A DNA stretch of 8,921 nt from JBGPIK01 sp041484845 (GTDB lineage Bacteria > Desulfobacterota > Binatia > UBA9968): positions 1 through 8,921 of the forward strand of contig JBGPIK010000290.1 in assembly GCA_041484845.1 (NCBI GenBank). Reading direction: 5' to 3'. A program made the position numbers and the translations under genes. Numbering within the stretch: position 1 is the stretch's first letter; the number at the start of each line of letters is the position of its first letter. Below, in pieces: positions 1 to 5,990 of the stretch. The notes under the pieces were generated by a model. That model ran no database searches and was not told the DNA's origin. It saw only the letters and a list, made by a program, of their open reading frames with translations.

Positions 1-396
1 GTCGGCAATGCCCCCGGCCAGATAGCGCACGAAGCCCTCAACCAGCGAGGCGCCGCTTAACCGCGCCAAGAACTGAGAACAAGGGATTTGTCTTAAGATC
101 GTTTCCTCCATCGCGGTGGCTGTTTCCAGACGTGCGCCTGACCCGGATAGACATAACTCACCGAAAATATCGCCCGCGCTGTGGATGGCGAGAAGGCACT
201 CTTTACCTTCAGGCGAGAGCATGAGCAGTTTGATCCGGCCGCTCTCAATGAAGTAGATCATCCCGTCTTGATCGCCACACGTGTAAACGTTGGCGTGTCG
301 CGCTATCTTAACGGCGTGAGAATTTAAGGTGTCGCGCTGTAATGACTCACGCAATTGTTCCTTGAACGGGTCAGATCGAAGAGCCTGTTGAATCAT
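1..396 (-). CDS. Crp/Fnr-family regulator, N-terminal part (cut by window edge)
   Basis: This is a transcription regulator of the Crp/Fnr superfamily; only the first 132 codons lie in the window. The translation begins MIQQALRSDPFKEQL and runs through a typical cyclic-nucleotide-binding beta-roll: an ANVYTCGDQDGMIYFIESGRIKL stretch in two parts (about residues 37-60), a SPEGKECLLAIHSAGDIFGELCL stretch (about 62-85) and an LRQIPCSQF strand (about 101-110). The C-terminal helix-turn-helix would lie left of position 1 and cannot be judged. No Fnr-style N-terminal cysteine cluster is present, so an Fe-S sensor is unlikely. The ATG at 396 is preceded by a purine-rich GAAAGAAG stretch on the minus strand. 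The gene follows three tiny membrane-protein genes on the same strand after a 133-nt gap and may be read with them. The effector is unknown. Family assignment is secure; function is not. Confidence 0.85.
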   Translation of the reverse strand, partial: MIQQALRSDPFKEQLRESLQRDTLNSHAVKIARHANVYTCGDQDGMIYFIESGRIKLLMLSPEGKECLLAIHSAGDIFGELCLSGSGARLETATAMEETILRQIPCSQFLARLSGASLVEGFVRYLAGGIAD

Positions 397-529
397 GATC
401 GTGTCTTCTTTCGATGCCCACAATGATTACAACGTTATCTACTGTCTTAGGGTCTCGTTCGGTCGTTGTTCATTCACGCGACAAAGCGCGGTGGCTGACG
501 CACCCCTATTGCACGCTAGATCTTTCTCT
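397..529. other. Intergenic spacer upstream of the Crp/Fnr gene
   Basis: This gap lies between the Crp/Fnr start and the stop of the 26-aa ORF. A plus-strand open frame crosses it but has no ribosome binding site or recognisable protein character. I see no convincing promoter or terminator; it could hold the regulator's own promoter on the minus strand. Confidence 0.4.
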
Positions 530-610
530 TTAGATTCGCCCCCTCATGATCTGCATTGCCAGCCAAACCGCGACGAGTGCAATCGCTACGGACCAAAGTA
601 AATTCGCCAT
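530..610 (-). CDS. 26-aa single-pass membrane microprotein
   Basis: This is a very short ORF, MANLLWSVAIALVAVW followed by LAMQIMRGRI. It has one strongly hydrophobic helix (about residues 4-20) and a basic RGR end, so it should sit in the inner membrane with its C-terminus inside. A GGAGG lies nine bases before the ATG on the minus strand, which favours real translation. The LLWSVAIALVAVWL start resembles the first helix of the lmo0937-type protein encoded 320 bases upstream in the same direction (MLWTIFVILLIMWAL), so it may be a half-length paralogue. No function is known. It is too short for most gene callers and could be a chance ORF, although its site, composition and ribosome binding site argue otherwise. 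Confidence 0.5.
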   Translation of the reverse strand: MANLLWSVAIALVAVWLAMQIMRGRI

Positions 611-676
611 GTCAATCGCCCTCCGTCCAACCTACTGTAGATTTACATTGCACGATGTGGACGAACCCTAGTCGAA

Positions 677-904
677 CTATGACTGCTTCGCTCCCACCAC
701 GACCAACACAATTCCACCTACAAGCGCCAACCCACCTAACAGGGGTGAGAGCGGGATAGTCTTCTTGGTGTCGGCAGTGGCTTGGAGGGGGCCAATATCG
801 ATAATCTTCTCGCGGCTTGTGTACGTGATGCCTTGGTAGGCAAAAGCCACTACCCCAAGAACGATGAGAGCGATCCCAACAAGCGTTATCTGATTGAAAC
901 GCAC
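677..904 (-). CDS. 75-aa two-helix membrane protein of unknown function
   Basis: A 75-residue protein with two membrane helices (about residues 8-24 and 56-71). They are separated by a polar loop with the motif TSREKIIDIGPL and a KKTIPLSPLLGG turn. I know this helix-loop-helix pattern from small uncharacterised bacterial membrane proteins; it resembles the DUF3185 type in layout, but I cannot confirm that family. The start taken is the GTG at 904, because AGGAAGGAG sits just before it on the minus strand. An in-frame ATG at 1090 would give 137 aa, but those extra codons only read the neighbouring lmo0937-type gene in the wrong frame. It lies 29 bases after that gene and is probably in one transcript with it. 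Confidence 0.72.
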   Translation of the reverse strand: MRFNQITLVGIALIVLGVVAFAYQGITYTSREKIIDIGPLQATADTKKTIPLSPLLGGLALVGGIVLVVVGAKQS

Positions 905-933
905 AAGGCTCCTTCCTTCTAAAACCGAAACGG

Positions 934-1083
934 CTACAAGACTCTTCGCCCCTGAATGAGATTGATCACCAGTACGACCACGGCAATAATCAGCAGGATA
1001 TGAATGAATCCACCCATCGTGTACGAAGTGACCAGTCCCAGTGCCCACATGATCAAAAGAATCACAAAGATCGTCCAAAGCAT
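934..1083 (-). CDS. lmo0937-type (DUF5670) small membrane protein
   Basis: A 49-residue inner-membrane protein starting MLWTIFVILLIMWALG, with a central TSYTMGGFIHILL segment and a QGRRVL end. This order (MLWTI helix, short loop with TSYTxGGxIHxLL, second helix, basic tail) is the signature of the lmo0937/DUF5670 family, whose members are usually about 47-55 aa, so it is full length. The family's biochemical role is unknown; genes of this kind often sit among general-stress functions. AAGGAG lies seven bases before the ATG on the minus strand, a near-ideal ribosome binding site. It is the first gene of a minus-strand series (this gene, the 75-aa protein, the 26-aa ORF, then the Crp/Fnr regulator). 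Confidence 0.88.
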   Translation of the reverse strand: MLWTIFVILLIMWALGLVTSYTMGGFIHILLIIAVVVLVINLIQGRRVL

Positions 1084-1099
1084 GTTTCAACTCCTTTTT

Positions 1100-1162
1100 T
1101 TATAGAGAACCCACCCCGTCACATTCCCTATTCGTTTTCATGGTCTTACTTTCCGTCCTCAT
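1100..1162 (-). CDS. Possible 20-aa leader peptide upstream of the lmo0937-type gene
   Basis: The minus strand carries an extended Shine-Dalgarno-like stretch (CGGAGGAGG, about 1172-1180). It is followed by an in-frame GTG and then an ATG at 1162 that opens 20 codons ending in TAA, 16 bases before the next gene. The peptide (MRTESKTMKTNRECDGVGSL) is polar and matches nothing I know. It may be a translated leader or simply a purine-rich untranslated region. It is listed only because the ribosome binding site is strong and the position fits. Confidence 0.22.
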   Translation of the reverse strand: MRTESKTMKTNRECDGVGSL

Positions 1163-1477
1163 CCCCACGATACCTCCTCCGTTTGGGTTCTCGTTTACTG
1201 ACAAATTGCAAGTTGGATGCAAACTATTTCATGATTGTAACTATTCAGCTTTACGACTCTTTGCTTTTTAGGATCGTCACTCTCGACAATTAAACGAGAT
1301 CTTATTTTGCAAGAATGCAAACCCGAGCAAGGCCAAACTTGCACCGCTATCGCCGTTCCTTGAGGTCCCCTTCCTGAGGGGCGGCCGCGTAATAGCACTC
1401 TTCACCGCGCAGCCAAACGTCCATCGGCTGAGAATCAAAATCGCCGTATTCCAAAGAAACATCATAGCCTCTCCGTA
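1163..1477. other. Intergenic region between the minus-strand cluster and a doubtful ORF
   Basis: Apart from the two TTGCA-type dyads and a small perfect stem (CCCCT-TCCTG-AGGGG near 1367-1381, with no T-run), I see no gene here. Minus-strand open frames in 1195-1465 have no family resemblance and no ribosome binding site. The promoter of the lmo0937-type gene should lie here on the minus strand, but I cannot name clear -35 and -10 boxes. Confidence 0.4.
1306..1321. promoter_or_regulatory. TTTGCA-N4-TGCAAA dyad, possible Crp/Fnr-type operator
   Basis: This is a perfect 6-bp inverted repeat with a 4-base spacer (TTTGCA AGAA TGCAAA). The arrangement of two 5-base half sites around four bases is the layout of Fnr-class operators (TTGAT-N4-ATCAA), with TTGCA halves instead. 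A looser relative, TTGCA-N7-TGCAA, lies at 1206-1222, nearer the lmo0937-type gene. With a Crp/Fnr regulator at the left edge, autoregulation of the cluster is a reasonable guess, but no binding data are implied. Confidence 0.3.
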
Positions 1478-1675
1478 ATGGGATCAAACAATGCCGCGGG
1501 TAAAGCTGCTACCCGAAGAAAACTGTCCAAGTCAACTATGCAAAAAGCAGGTTATGTGCCAGACCCTGTGGTAAAGAAAGGCAGGATTTTCCGAAAGTTT
1601 CTTTGGTCTGTCAGAGTGAAAAGGAAAGAACGTTCGTCAATAGAGTCGAAACTCTCGACCAAATGGTCGAAGTAA
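1478..1675 (+). CDS. Hypothetical 65-aa basic protein (doubtful)
   Basis: An unrecognised 65-residue ORF, very rich in Lys and Arg (for example ATRRKLSKSTMQKAGYV and KKGRIFRKFLW). It has no membrane helix or known motif. The composition would suit a nucleic-acid-binding peptide, but no ribosome binding site precedes the ATG and nothing in the neighbourhood supports expression. Its 3' end contains a perfect 7-bp dyad, TCGACCA-AA-TGGTCGA (1655-1670), with an overlapping AGAGT-CGAA-ACTCT stem just before it. Neither is followed by a T-run, so they are not convincing terminators. It could be a remnant or a chance ORF. Confidence 0.27.
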   Translation: MGSNNAAGKAATRRKLSKSTMQKAGYVPDPVVKKGRIFRKFLWSVRVKRKERSSIESKLSTKWSK

Positions 1676-1800
1676 ACTATTTGGAAGCGTGTTCCTGATA
1701 GGTACAGTTCGCTTACAGTTCTCGGAAAAAACGCGGAGACTTAGAAACCGGTAGATTTAATCGGAGGAGAAATCAGTTTAATCCTGGCATCACCGCGTGA

Positions 1801-2031
1801 TCACTTGATCACCTTATCGGCTCTCGCGAACACGTTCGGCGGAATTGTCAGGCCAATCTGGTTAGCGGTTTTCAGATTAAGGATCACTTCGAATTTAGCC
1901 GCTTCCTCCACCGGCAAATCCGCCGGCTTGGCGCCCTCCCGCATTCTTATCAATCCGCATAAGAAATGATCAAAGTCGTTGGAGAATTCCGTGAAGGAAT
2001 AAATCGCCGGCTTGCCATGCCCGGCACGTCA
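1801..2031 (-). pseudogene. 3' remnant of an ABC_sub_bind (TrpX-like) substrate-binding protein gene
   Basis: Reading the minus strand gives GHGKPAIYSFTEFS, a short unrelated-looking stretch, then REGAKPADLPVEEAAKFEV, ILNLKTANQIGLTIPPNVF and ARADKVIK before a stop at 1801. This is the C-terminal end of the ABC_sub_bind family (PF04392-type periplasmic binding proteins), in which GAKPADLPVE, NLKTAxxLGLTIPP and the final A-R-A-D-x-V-I are hallmarks. The family normally has about 25 more residues between the xPAIYxFxEF segment and GAKPADLP, so an internal deletion or frameshift has occurred near 1945-1995. Upstream the frame is closed by a stop at 2029-2031 and the first ~250 residues are missing. 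It points away from, and sits 115 bases before, the intact binding-protein gene at 2147, and is not related to that gene in sequence. Confidence 0.78.
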
Positions 2032-2146
2032 TTGCTCTTGACGCCCGGCGATGAGTTGTCCTACTCTGGCCGACACAGAGATCAGAAATCAGAAGTCAGG
2101 CGCCCTACCTTGACGGGAGAAATAGACGATTACAAAGGAGCCCCCA

Positions 2147-3118
2147 ATGCCCGGACTGACGATTGTAACGCTGATAATGCTATCGCTACTTTTATCGACG
2201 CGGAATTCATTTAGCGCGGAGCCGGTTCATGTCGCGCTTTCCACGAGAGCTTATCAATACACGATTTTTCCGATCGCGCAGGAGCGCGGTTACATGAAAG
2301 AAGAAGGAATTGATCTCAGAATCGTCATGATGCAAACCACGCCCGGCATTCAGGCGTTGATCTCAGGCAATGTCCAATTCTCAGGCTCTGGCAGCAGCGC
2401 GCTCGTGGCCATTGCCAAAGGTGGCGCGCCGCTCAAAACCGTTTTGGCGGTCAATGACAAGGTGCACGAATGGCTTTATGTGCGGCCAAGCACAGCTAAC
2501 ATCAAAGAGCTTAAAGGGAAGACGATCTCAACCACGGGTCTGGCCGCTGCGGCGACTCTTATGCTTAAACAGATTCTTCCCAAGTACGGCATCGATGGAA
2601 ATAAGGATGTAACTTTCATCACCGCGCCCACCGGCAGCCGGCTCACCATGTTGGCTTCGGGTGCTGTTGAGGGCGCGATCCTTGCAACCGAGGATCGCTA
2701 TCTCGCCCTCGATCAAGGCATGAAGGAACTGCTCTATTTCGGCAATGAAGTCAAAAACTCCTGGGGAACCGTCGCAACCTCCGACCGCTTCATCAAGGAG
2801 CAGCCGAAACTGATGGCGGGATTTATGAGAGCCATTCTCAAAGCGGTGCGTTTGATTCGCAAAGACCGCGAAGCCACGATTAATACCGCCGCCAAGTTCA
2901 TTGGCATACAAAAAGCGATGGCAGGCCGAATGTATGACGATCTTATTAGTACGTTTACGGCTAATGGCACCGTGGACGAGGAGACACAGCGAAACGATCT
3001 CGCCATCGTCGCTCAGATTGTAGGCGTGAGCGAGACGATTCCCCCCGCGCGCGCTTATGATTTCAGTTTCGCCACCGAGGCGGACCAACAACTCAATAAG
3101 GCGGGATGGAAGCCTTAG
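2147..3118 (+). CDS. ABC transporter substrate-binding protein, NMT1/SsuA-like
   Basis: A 323-residue secreted binding protein of the NMT1/THI5-SsuA-TauA fold family, which captures small organic solutes (sulfonates, pyrimidine precursors, aromatic acids) for an ABC importer. Residues 1-24 form a hydrophobic signal peptide ending FSA, with cleavage expected before EPVHVAL. The mature part has the family order: STRAYQYTIFPIAQERGY-MKEEGID (about 32-56), an SGNVQFSGSGSSALVAIAKG substrate-loop segment (about 73-92), ELKGKTIST (about 121), then SRLTMLASGAVEGAIL (about 163-178) in the second lobe. Length is normal. AAAGGAG ends seven bases before the ATG, which fixes the start. No permease or ATPase gene adjoins it, so it is an orphan, as is common in soil lineages with many such genes. 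The substrate cannot be told from sequence. Confidence 0.88.
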   Translation: MPGLTIVTLIMLSLLLSTRNSFSAEPVHVALSTRAYQYTIFPIAQERGYMKEEGIDLRIVMMQTTPGIQALISGNVQFSGSGSSALVAIAKGGAPLKTVLAVNDKVHEWLYVRPSTANIKELKGKTISTTGLAAAATLMLKQILPKYGIDGNKDVTFITAPTGSRLTMLASGAVEGAILATEDRYLALDQGMKELLYFGNEVKNSWGTVATSDRFIKEQPKLMAGFMRAILKAVRLIRKDREATINTAAKFIGIQKAMAGRMYDDLISTFTANGTVDEETQRNDLAIVAQIVGVSETIPPARAYDFSFATEADQQLNKAGWKP

Positions 3119-3286
3119 AACGTTTACGGGGAATGACAATCTCCCTATAAGAAAGACCTCAGGCTTGAGGGCCGATACTCCGGCTTCTCAATAGTAAAGT
3201 TGTTATCGTTGTCAAAAAACAGTTCACACCGTATTCGAGTCGTCGGCTTATTATTGAAAAGATACCAGGGGCAGCTAAATCAGAAA

Positions 3287-3684
3287 TTGCCCAGGCTTAC
3301 TTCTTGCCGGCTTTCTTCGCCGCCCAGTAAGCCTTCAATTTGGCCGACCTCTTCGCTCTCTCTGCCGGACTCATGGTCTTCTTCTTGGCCGTCTGAGCCG
3401 GTTTGACTGAAAGCGCCGCTAATTTAACTCGTCGAAGGTTCGCCCATCTTGCTTTTTGAGCAGCCGCAATCTTCCTTTTCACCGCAGCGCTCATGGCCCC
3501 GCTTGTCTTTGGCGCAGCTCCCGATGTAGCTGGCGCACCGAGGATAGCGCGGAGCTCTTTGTTGAGCTTCTCGATTTGTTCCTTAATCGCGGCAGCCCGT
3601 TTGAGTTGATTAACAGTCAGGTCGAGTAAATTCATGGCGCTAGTTAACATTCAAACTGGTGGAAATCAAGCGGCGACCGGATGC
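3287..3684. repeat. Direct repeat copy 1 (~400 bp) carrying the basic-protein gene
   Basis: This segment matches 8062-8462 in the same orientation from TTGCCCAG at the left to the GGAxAGATGC/GACCGGATGC region at the right, with scattered substitutions and small indels. The match runs past both ends of the coding frame: about 10 bases beyond the stop and about 35 bases beyond the start. It is therefore the DNA segment that is duplicated, not only a conserved protein. Confidence 0.8.
3297..3650 (-). CDS. Lys/Ala-rich basic protein with two NUMOD3-like motifs (copy 1)
   Basis: A 117-residue protein with an N-terminal amphipathic, coiled-coil-like helix (MNLLDLTVNQLKRAA through KELRAIL, about residues 6-36) and an Ala/Ser/Pro linker. 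Two related basic motifs follow: MSAAVKRKIAAAQKARWAN (about 53-71) and MSPAERAKRSAKLKAYWA (about 93-110), ending AKKAGKK. The K-x-K-I-x-x-A-x-K-x-x-W pattern resembles NUMOD3-type DNA-binding helices of homing endonucleases and histone-H1-like tails, so DNA or RNA binding is likely but unproven. ATGs at 3650 and 3635 are both in frame, and neither has a Shine-Dalgarno. The second copy has both ATGs too, with a 3-nt length change between them. A frameshifted paralogue lies at 8072-8427. Role unknown. Confidence 0.6.
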   Translation of the reverse strand: MLTSAMNLLDLTVNQLKRAAAIKEQIEKLNKELRAILGAPATSGAAPKTSGAMSAAVKRKIAAAQKARWANLRRVKLAALSVKPAQTAKKKTMSPAERAKRSAKLKAYWAAKKAGKK

Positions 3685-4162
3685 AAATGGTGCCGTCGCT
3701 GAAAGTGTTTACCATTGTCGAAATTGCTGGCGGAGCAGATAGCATTCTGCTCAATCGCTAATAGCCGTTGCCCGAGGGTGTCAATCGCCCCGGTCTCTCA
3801 CAAAAACCCGCGCGGGAGATCAACACCACGAAACATCTTTGTCTCTCTTGTGTAAAACAACTAATCATTTCTCTTCAGAATTCCCGGCTCCTTATTGCTC
3901 GGTGATCTGAGCATGTAAAGAAACACTAGAAACACAACGGCAATCGAAAGATTGTAGTCATTGGGATGTAGACGCCGGTCCTTGGTGCGTTTTGATGACG
4001 CCGTGGGGTTGCCTTCCTCTGCCCTCGGGTAAAGCCCCGTCTGGCCGCAGGCCGGATTCGGACGGATCATGTTAGAAAATCCGCTATTTCTGCGGATTCA
4101 GACTATAGATAGCTGTAGTATATATGGTAATTTTGTTATGAAGCTGAGATATATCAGTACAT
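3685..4162. other. Spacer without a convincing gene; hairpin at 3733-3752
   Basis: The stretch holds a perfect 7-bp hairpin (GAGCAGA-TAGCAT-TCTGCTC, 3733-3752) and a 10-bp palindrome CCCGCGCGGG (3807-3816) that, on the minus strand, runs into TTTTTG like a weak terminator. A minus-strand open frame (3861-4070) has one hydrophobic run, SIAVVFLVFLYML, but no ribosome binding site or family match. From about 4080 the sequence turns AT-rich and includes a near-palindrome, CTGAGATATATCAG (4144-4157), ahead of the toxin-antitoxin promoter. Confidence 0.45.
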
Positions 4163-4220
4163 TATAATACGCTCCCTGAATGATTAAAGGCGCTTGACTA
4201 TTATTTGGGAGCATATTATA
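4163..4220. promoter_or_regulatory. Inverted-repeat operator of the higBA operon
   Basis: TATAATACGCTCCC (4163-4176) and GGGAGCATATTATA (4207-4220) are inverted copies matching at 13 of 14 positions, with 30 bases between the arms (centres about 44 bp apart, roughly four helical turns). The right arm covers the -10 region of the toxin-antitoxin promoter. Type II antitoxins with a helix-turn-helix usually repress their own operon by binding such dyads, so this is the likely site for the downstream HigA-type protein. Each arm contains a perfect TATAAT (left arm on plus, right arm on minus), so either could also serve as a -10 box. Confidence 0.62.
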
Positions 4221-4222
4221 TT
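4194..4222 (+). promoter_or_regulatory. Sigma-70-type promoter for higBA
   Basis: TTGACT (4194-4199) and TATATT (4217-4222) are 17 bases apart, close to the sigma-70 consensus. A start about seven bases past the -10 would fall at or beside the ATG at 4228, giving a leaderless or nearly leaderless toxin message. A perfect TATAAT at 4163-4168 could drive a longer transcript, but no -35 box stands at the right distance. Confidence 0.55.
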
Positions 4223-4227
4223 GGGTA

Positions 4228-4518
4228 ATGCGGATCATCGCGAAGAGGACGCTGCGCGAATTTTGGTTACTCTATCCGGACGCTGAAGATCCCCTCTTGG
4301 CATGGTATCGCGAAGTCGAAAAGGAAGACTGGACCAAGCCGTCACAGGTAAAAGATAAGTATAGAAGTGCAAGTTTTGTAGGGGATCGCGTTGTGTTCAA
4401 TATCAAAGGGAATGATTACAGGCTCGTTGTGAGGATCAACTATCCGTACCGGGTGGTTTATGTGCGTTTCGTCGGGACGCATAAAGAATATGACGAGATC
4501 GTCGTCGAGGAGGTGTGA
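4228..4518 (+). CDS. higB: HigB-type toxin (RelE-fold mRNA interferase)
   Basis: A 96-residue protein of the HigB_toxin family (PF09907 type), ribosome-dependent mRNA-cleaving toxins with a RelE-like fold that act in the cytoplasm and are held inactive by HigA. The whole family signature is visible: MRIIAKRTLREFW at the start, DPLLAWYREVEKEDW (about 22-36), YRSASFVGDRVVFNIKGNDYRLV (about 45-67) and VYVRFVGTHKEYDEI (about 77-91) with the conserved GTHxEYD. Length is normal and the frame is intact, so it is probably active. The ATG has no Shine-Dalgarno (TTGGGTA precedes it). The stop TGA is one base before the antitoxin ATG, and the antitoxin's GAGGAGG lies inside the last toxin codons. Confidence 0.92.
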   Translation: MRIIAKRTLREFWLLYPDAEDPLLAWYREVEKEDWTKPSQVKDKYRSASFVGDRVVFNIKGNDYRLVVRINYPYRVVYVRFVGTHKEYDEIVVEEV

Positions 4519-4519
4519 G

Positions 4520-5743
4520 ATGAGCAATATTCGAGCAATTCGAAGCGAGGCAGATTACGAGGCCGCTATCGCGCGTATTGATGAACTTATGGACGCCGAG
4601 AGTGGTACCCCTGAGGGTGAGGAACTCGATGTGCTCACCGACCTTGTCGAACTTTACGAGGCGAAGCATGTTCCCATGGGTCTTCCGAGCCCGCTTGGAG
4701 CAATCCGGTTTCGCATGGAGCAAGGCGGGCTTTCACCGCGTGATCTTATCCCGTTCATGGGCAGCCGTGCCAAAGTATCCGAGGTGCTGTCAGGCAAGCG
4801 CCCGCTCACAATGCAAATGGCGCGCGCGCTGCATGCCAATCTCGGCGTCCCCGCTGACGTGCTGTTACAGCAACCGGGCGGTGAGTTGCATTCGGCGCTC
4901 GAAGGTACCGAGTGGCGCCGGTTTCCATTGGCGGAAATGGCAAAACGTGGGTGGGTCGAGAAGCGACGCAATTTTGCCTCCCATGCCGAAGAAATCATGC
5001 GCGACCTGATTCGTCGGGCCGGAGGCGAATATGTTTTGCCGGCAGCATTCTTTCGGAAGAATGATCAAGCGCGTGTCAACGCGAAAACTGACCCATACTC
5101 TCTCAAAGCTTGGTGCTGGGAAGTGTTAGCGAGGGCGAATGCGCATCAGCTGCCTGTCAGCTTTAAACCCGGCACGGTCGACCTCACTTTTCTGCGGAAA
5201 GTGGCCACATTGAGCTGGTCGCAAGACGGTCCCCGACTCGCTCAAGAATTCCTCGCTAATCACGGTATTCATCTCGTGTACCTTGAGCATTTACCGCGTA
5301 CGCACCTCGACGGTGCGGCGCTTCAACTCGCCGACGGTACACCCGTTATTGGACTGACCTTACGCTATGATCGGCTCGATAACTTCTGGTTCTGCTTGCT
5401 GCATGAGCTTGCGCATATCGGCCGCCATATGGGCGGGACGAGCAATGAAGCGTTCGTTGATGATCTGAGCCTTCGTGACGTGCAAGGCGCGCGACGTGAT
5501 CCGAGAGAAGCCGAAGCGGATGAATGGGCCGAGAACGGGCTCGTTCCAGAAGACATATGGAATACGAGCAGGGTAAAGGACAGCCCAACGACACTGGCCG
5601 TCATGGAGCTAGCGCAACGTCTCGGCATTCATCCGGCGATCATCGCCGGTCGCATCCGATACGAGACACGGAATTTCCGCCTGTTATCCCATTTTGTCGG
5701 CACCGGCACCGTACGTAAGCAGATTTTTGAAGGAGAAGAGTGA
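4520..5743 (+). CDS. higA: HigA-type antitoxin fused to an ImmA/IrrE-like metallopeptidase domain
   Basis: A 407-residue protein. Residues 1-120 match the HigA/YgjM-type antitoxin: DAESGTPEGEELDVLTDLVE (about 26-44), AIRFRMEQGGLSPRDLIPFMGSRAKVSEVLSGKRPL in pieces (about 61-96, the helix-turn-helix) and MARALHANLGVPADVLL. From about 240 to 400 it is ImmA/IrrE-like: a LARLHELAHIG-type zinc site, here LLHELAHIG with H295, E296 and H299, followed by EAEADEWA (330-337), which probably supplies the third ligand. A linker (about 125-240) lies between. The start is the ATG at 4520, set by GAGGAGG at 4507-4513; a longer frame from 4460 would overlap the toxin. The role is probably to neutralise HigB and repress the operon, with the peptidase part perhaps sensing a signal or cleaving a partner (inference). 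HigA alone is usually about 100-140 aa, so the fusion triples it. Confidence 0.88.
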   Translation: MSNIRAIRSEADYEAAIARIDELMDAESGTPEGEELDVLTDLVELYEAKHVPMGLPSPLGAIRFRMEQGGLSPRDLIPFMGSRAKVSEVLSGKRPLTMQMARALHANLGVPADVLLQQPGGELHSALEGTEWRRFPLAEMAKRGWVEKRRNFASHAEEIMRDLIRRAGGEYVLPAAFFRKNDQARVNAKTDPYSLKAWCWEVLARANAHQLPVSFKPGTVDLTFLRKVATLSWSQDGPRLAQEFLANHGIHLVYLEHLPRTHLDGAALQLADGTPVIGLTLRYDRLDNFWFCLLHELAHIGRHMGGTSNEAFVDDLSLRDVQGARRDPREAEADEWAENGLVPEDIWNTSRVKDSPTTLAVMELAQRLGIHPAIIAGRIRYETRNFRLLSHFVGTGTVRKQIFEGEE

Positions 5744-5850
5744 TGAGTTTCCTGTCCGACACCAACTTGTACGGTCCATTAGCTGGTTTTCAGCCAGTTC
5801 CAGGCGCGCCCGGTCAGGATTCCATGATGAATGAGGACAATAACGCATAA
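5743..5850 (+). CDS. 35-aa ORF coupled to the antitoxin; probable broken start of the AAA gene
   Basis: This frame opens with an ATG overlapping the antitoxin stop (TGATG), with AGGAG seven bases ahead, a classic translational-coupling arrangement. It reads MSFLSDTNLYGPLAG, then FQPVPGAPGQDSMMNEDNNA and TAA. I do not recognise it as a stand-alone protein. The next reading frame opens at 5844 and runs without a stop or start codon into the AAA domain (SNSDGIARQCRLPKEEFD and on). Loss of one base near 5844 would explain both facts: the coupled start would be the true start of the ATPase. The opening FLxDTN vaguely recalls PIN-type proteins, but that likeness is too short to use. Confidence 0.45.
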   Translation: MSFLSDTNLYGPLAGFQPVPGAPGQDSMMNEDNNA

Positions 5851-5990
5851 GTAATTCTGATGGGATAGCGCGCCAATGCCGACTGCCGAAGGAGGAGTTC
5901 GACACGGCGTGGACCTCGATAAAATTAGCCAAAGGCGTACACGAGCGACTGCTAGCGCAATCCCTTCTCTCTTTTATCGTCCGCCAGAAG

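Noticed and set aside
1966..2214. Plus-strand ORF of 82 codons before the NMT1-like gene
   Set aside because: It runs antisense to the ABC_sub_bind remnant and overlaps the real gene's start in another frame.
2528..3139. Minus-strand ORF of 203 codons opposite the NMT1-like gene
   Set aside because: The plus strand encodes a clear binding protein with signal peptide and ribosome binding site; the minus frame has no recognisable features.
3157..3170. CCTCA-GGCT-TGAGG stem after the NMT1-like gene as a terminator
   Set aside because: Only five base pairs and no T-run follow it; too weak to call.
3861..4070. Minus-strand ORF of 69 aa with a hydrophobic run
   Set aside because: No ribosome binding site and no family resemblance; the N-terminal part reads like random translation.
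5820..5860. Programmed frameshift joining the 35-aa ORF to the ATPase
   Set aside because: No slippery heptamer or stimulatory hairpin is evident around 5830-5850; a mutation or sequencing error is simpler.
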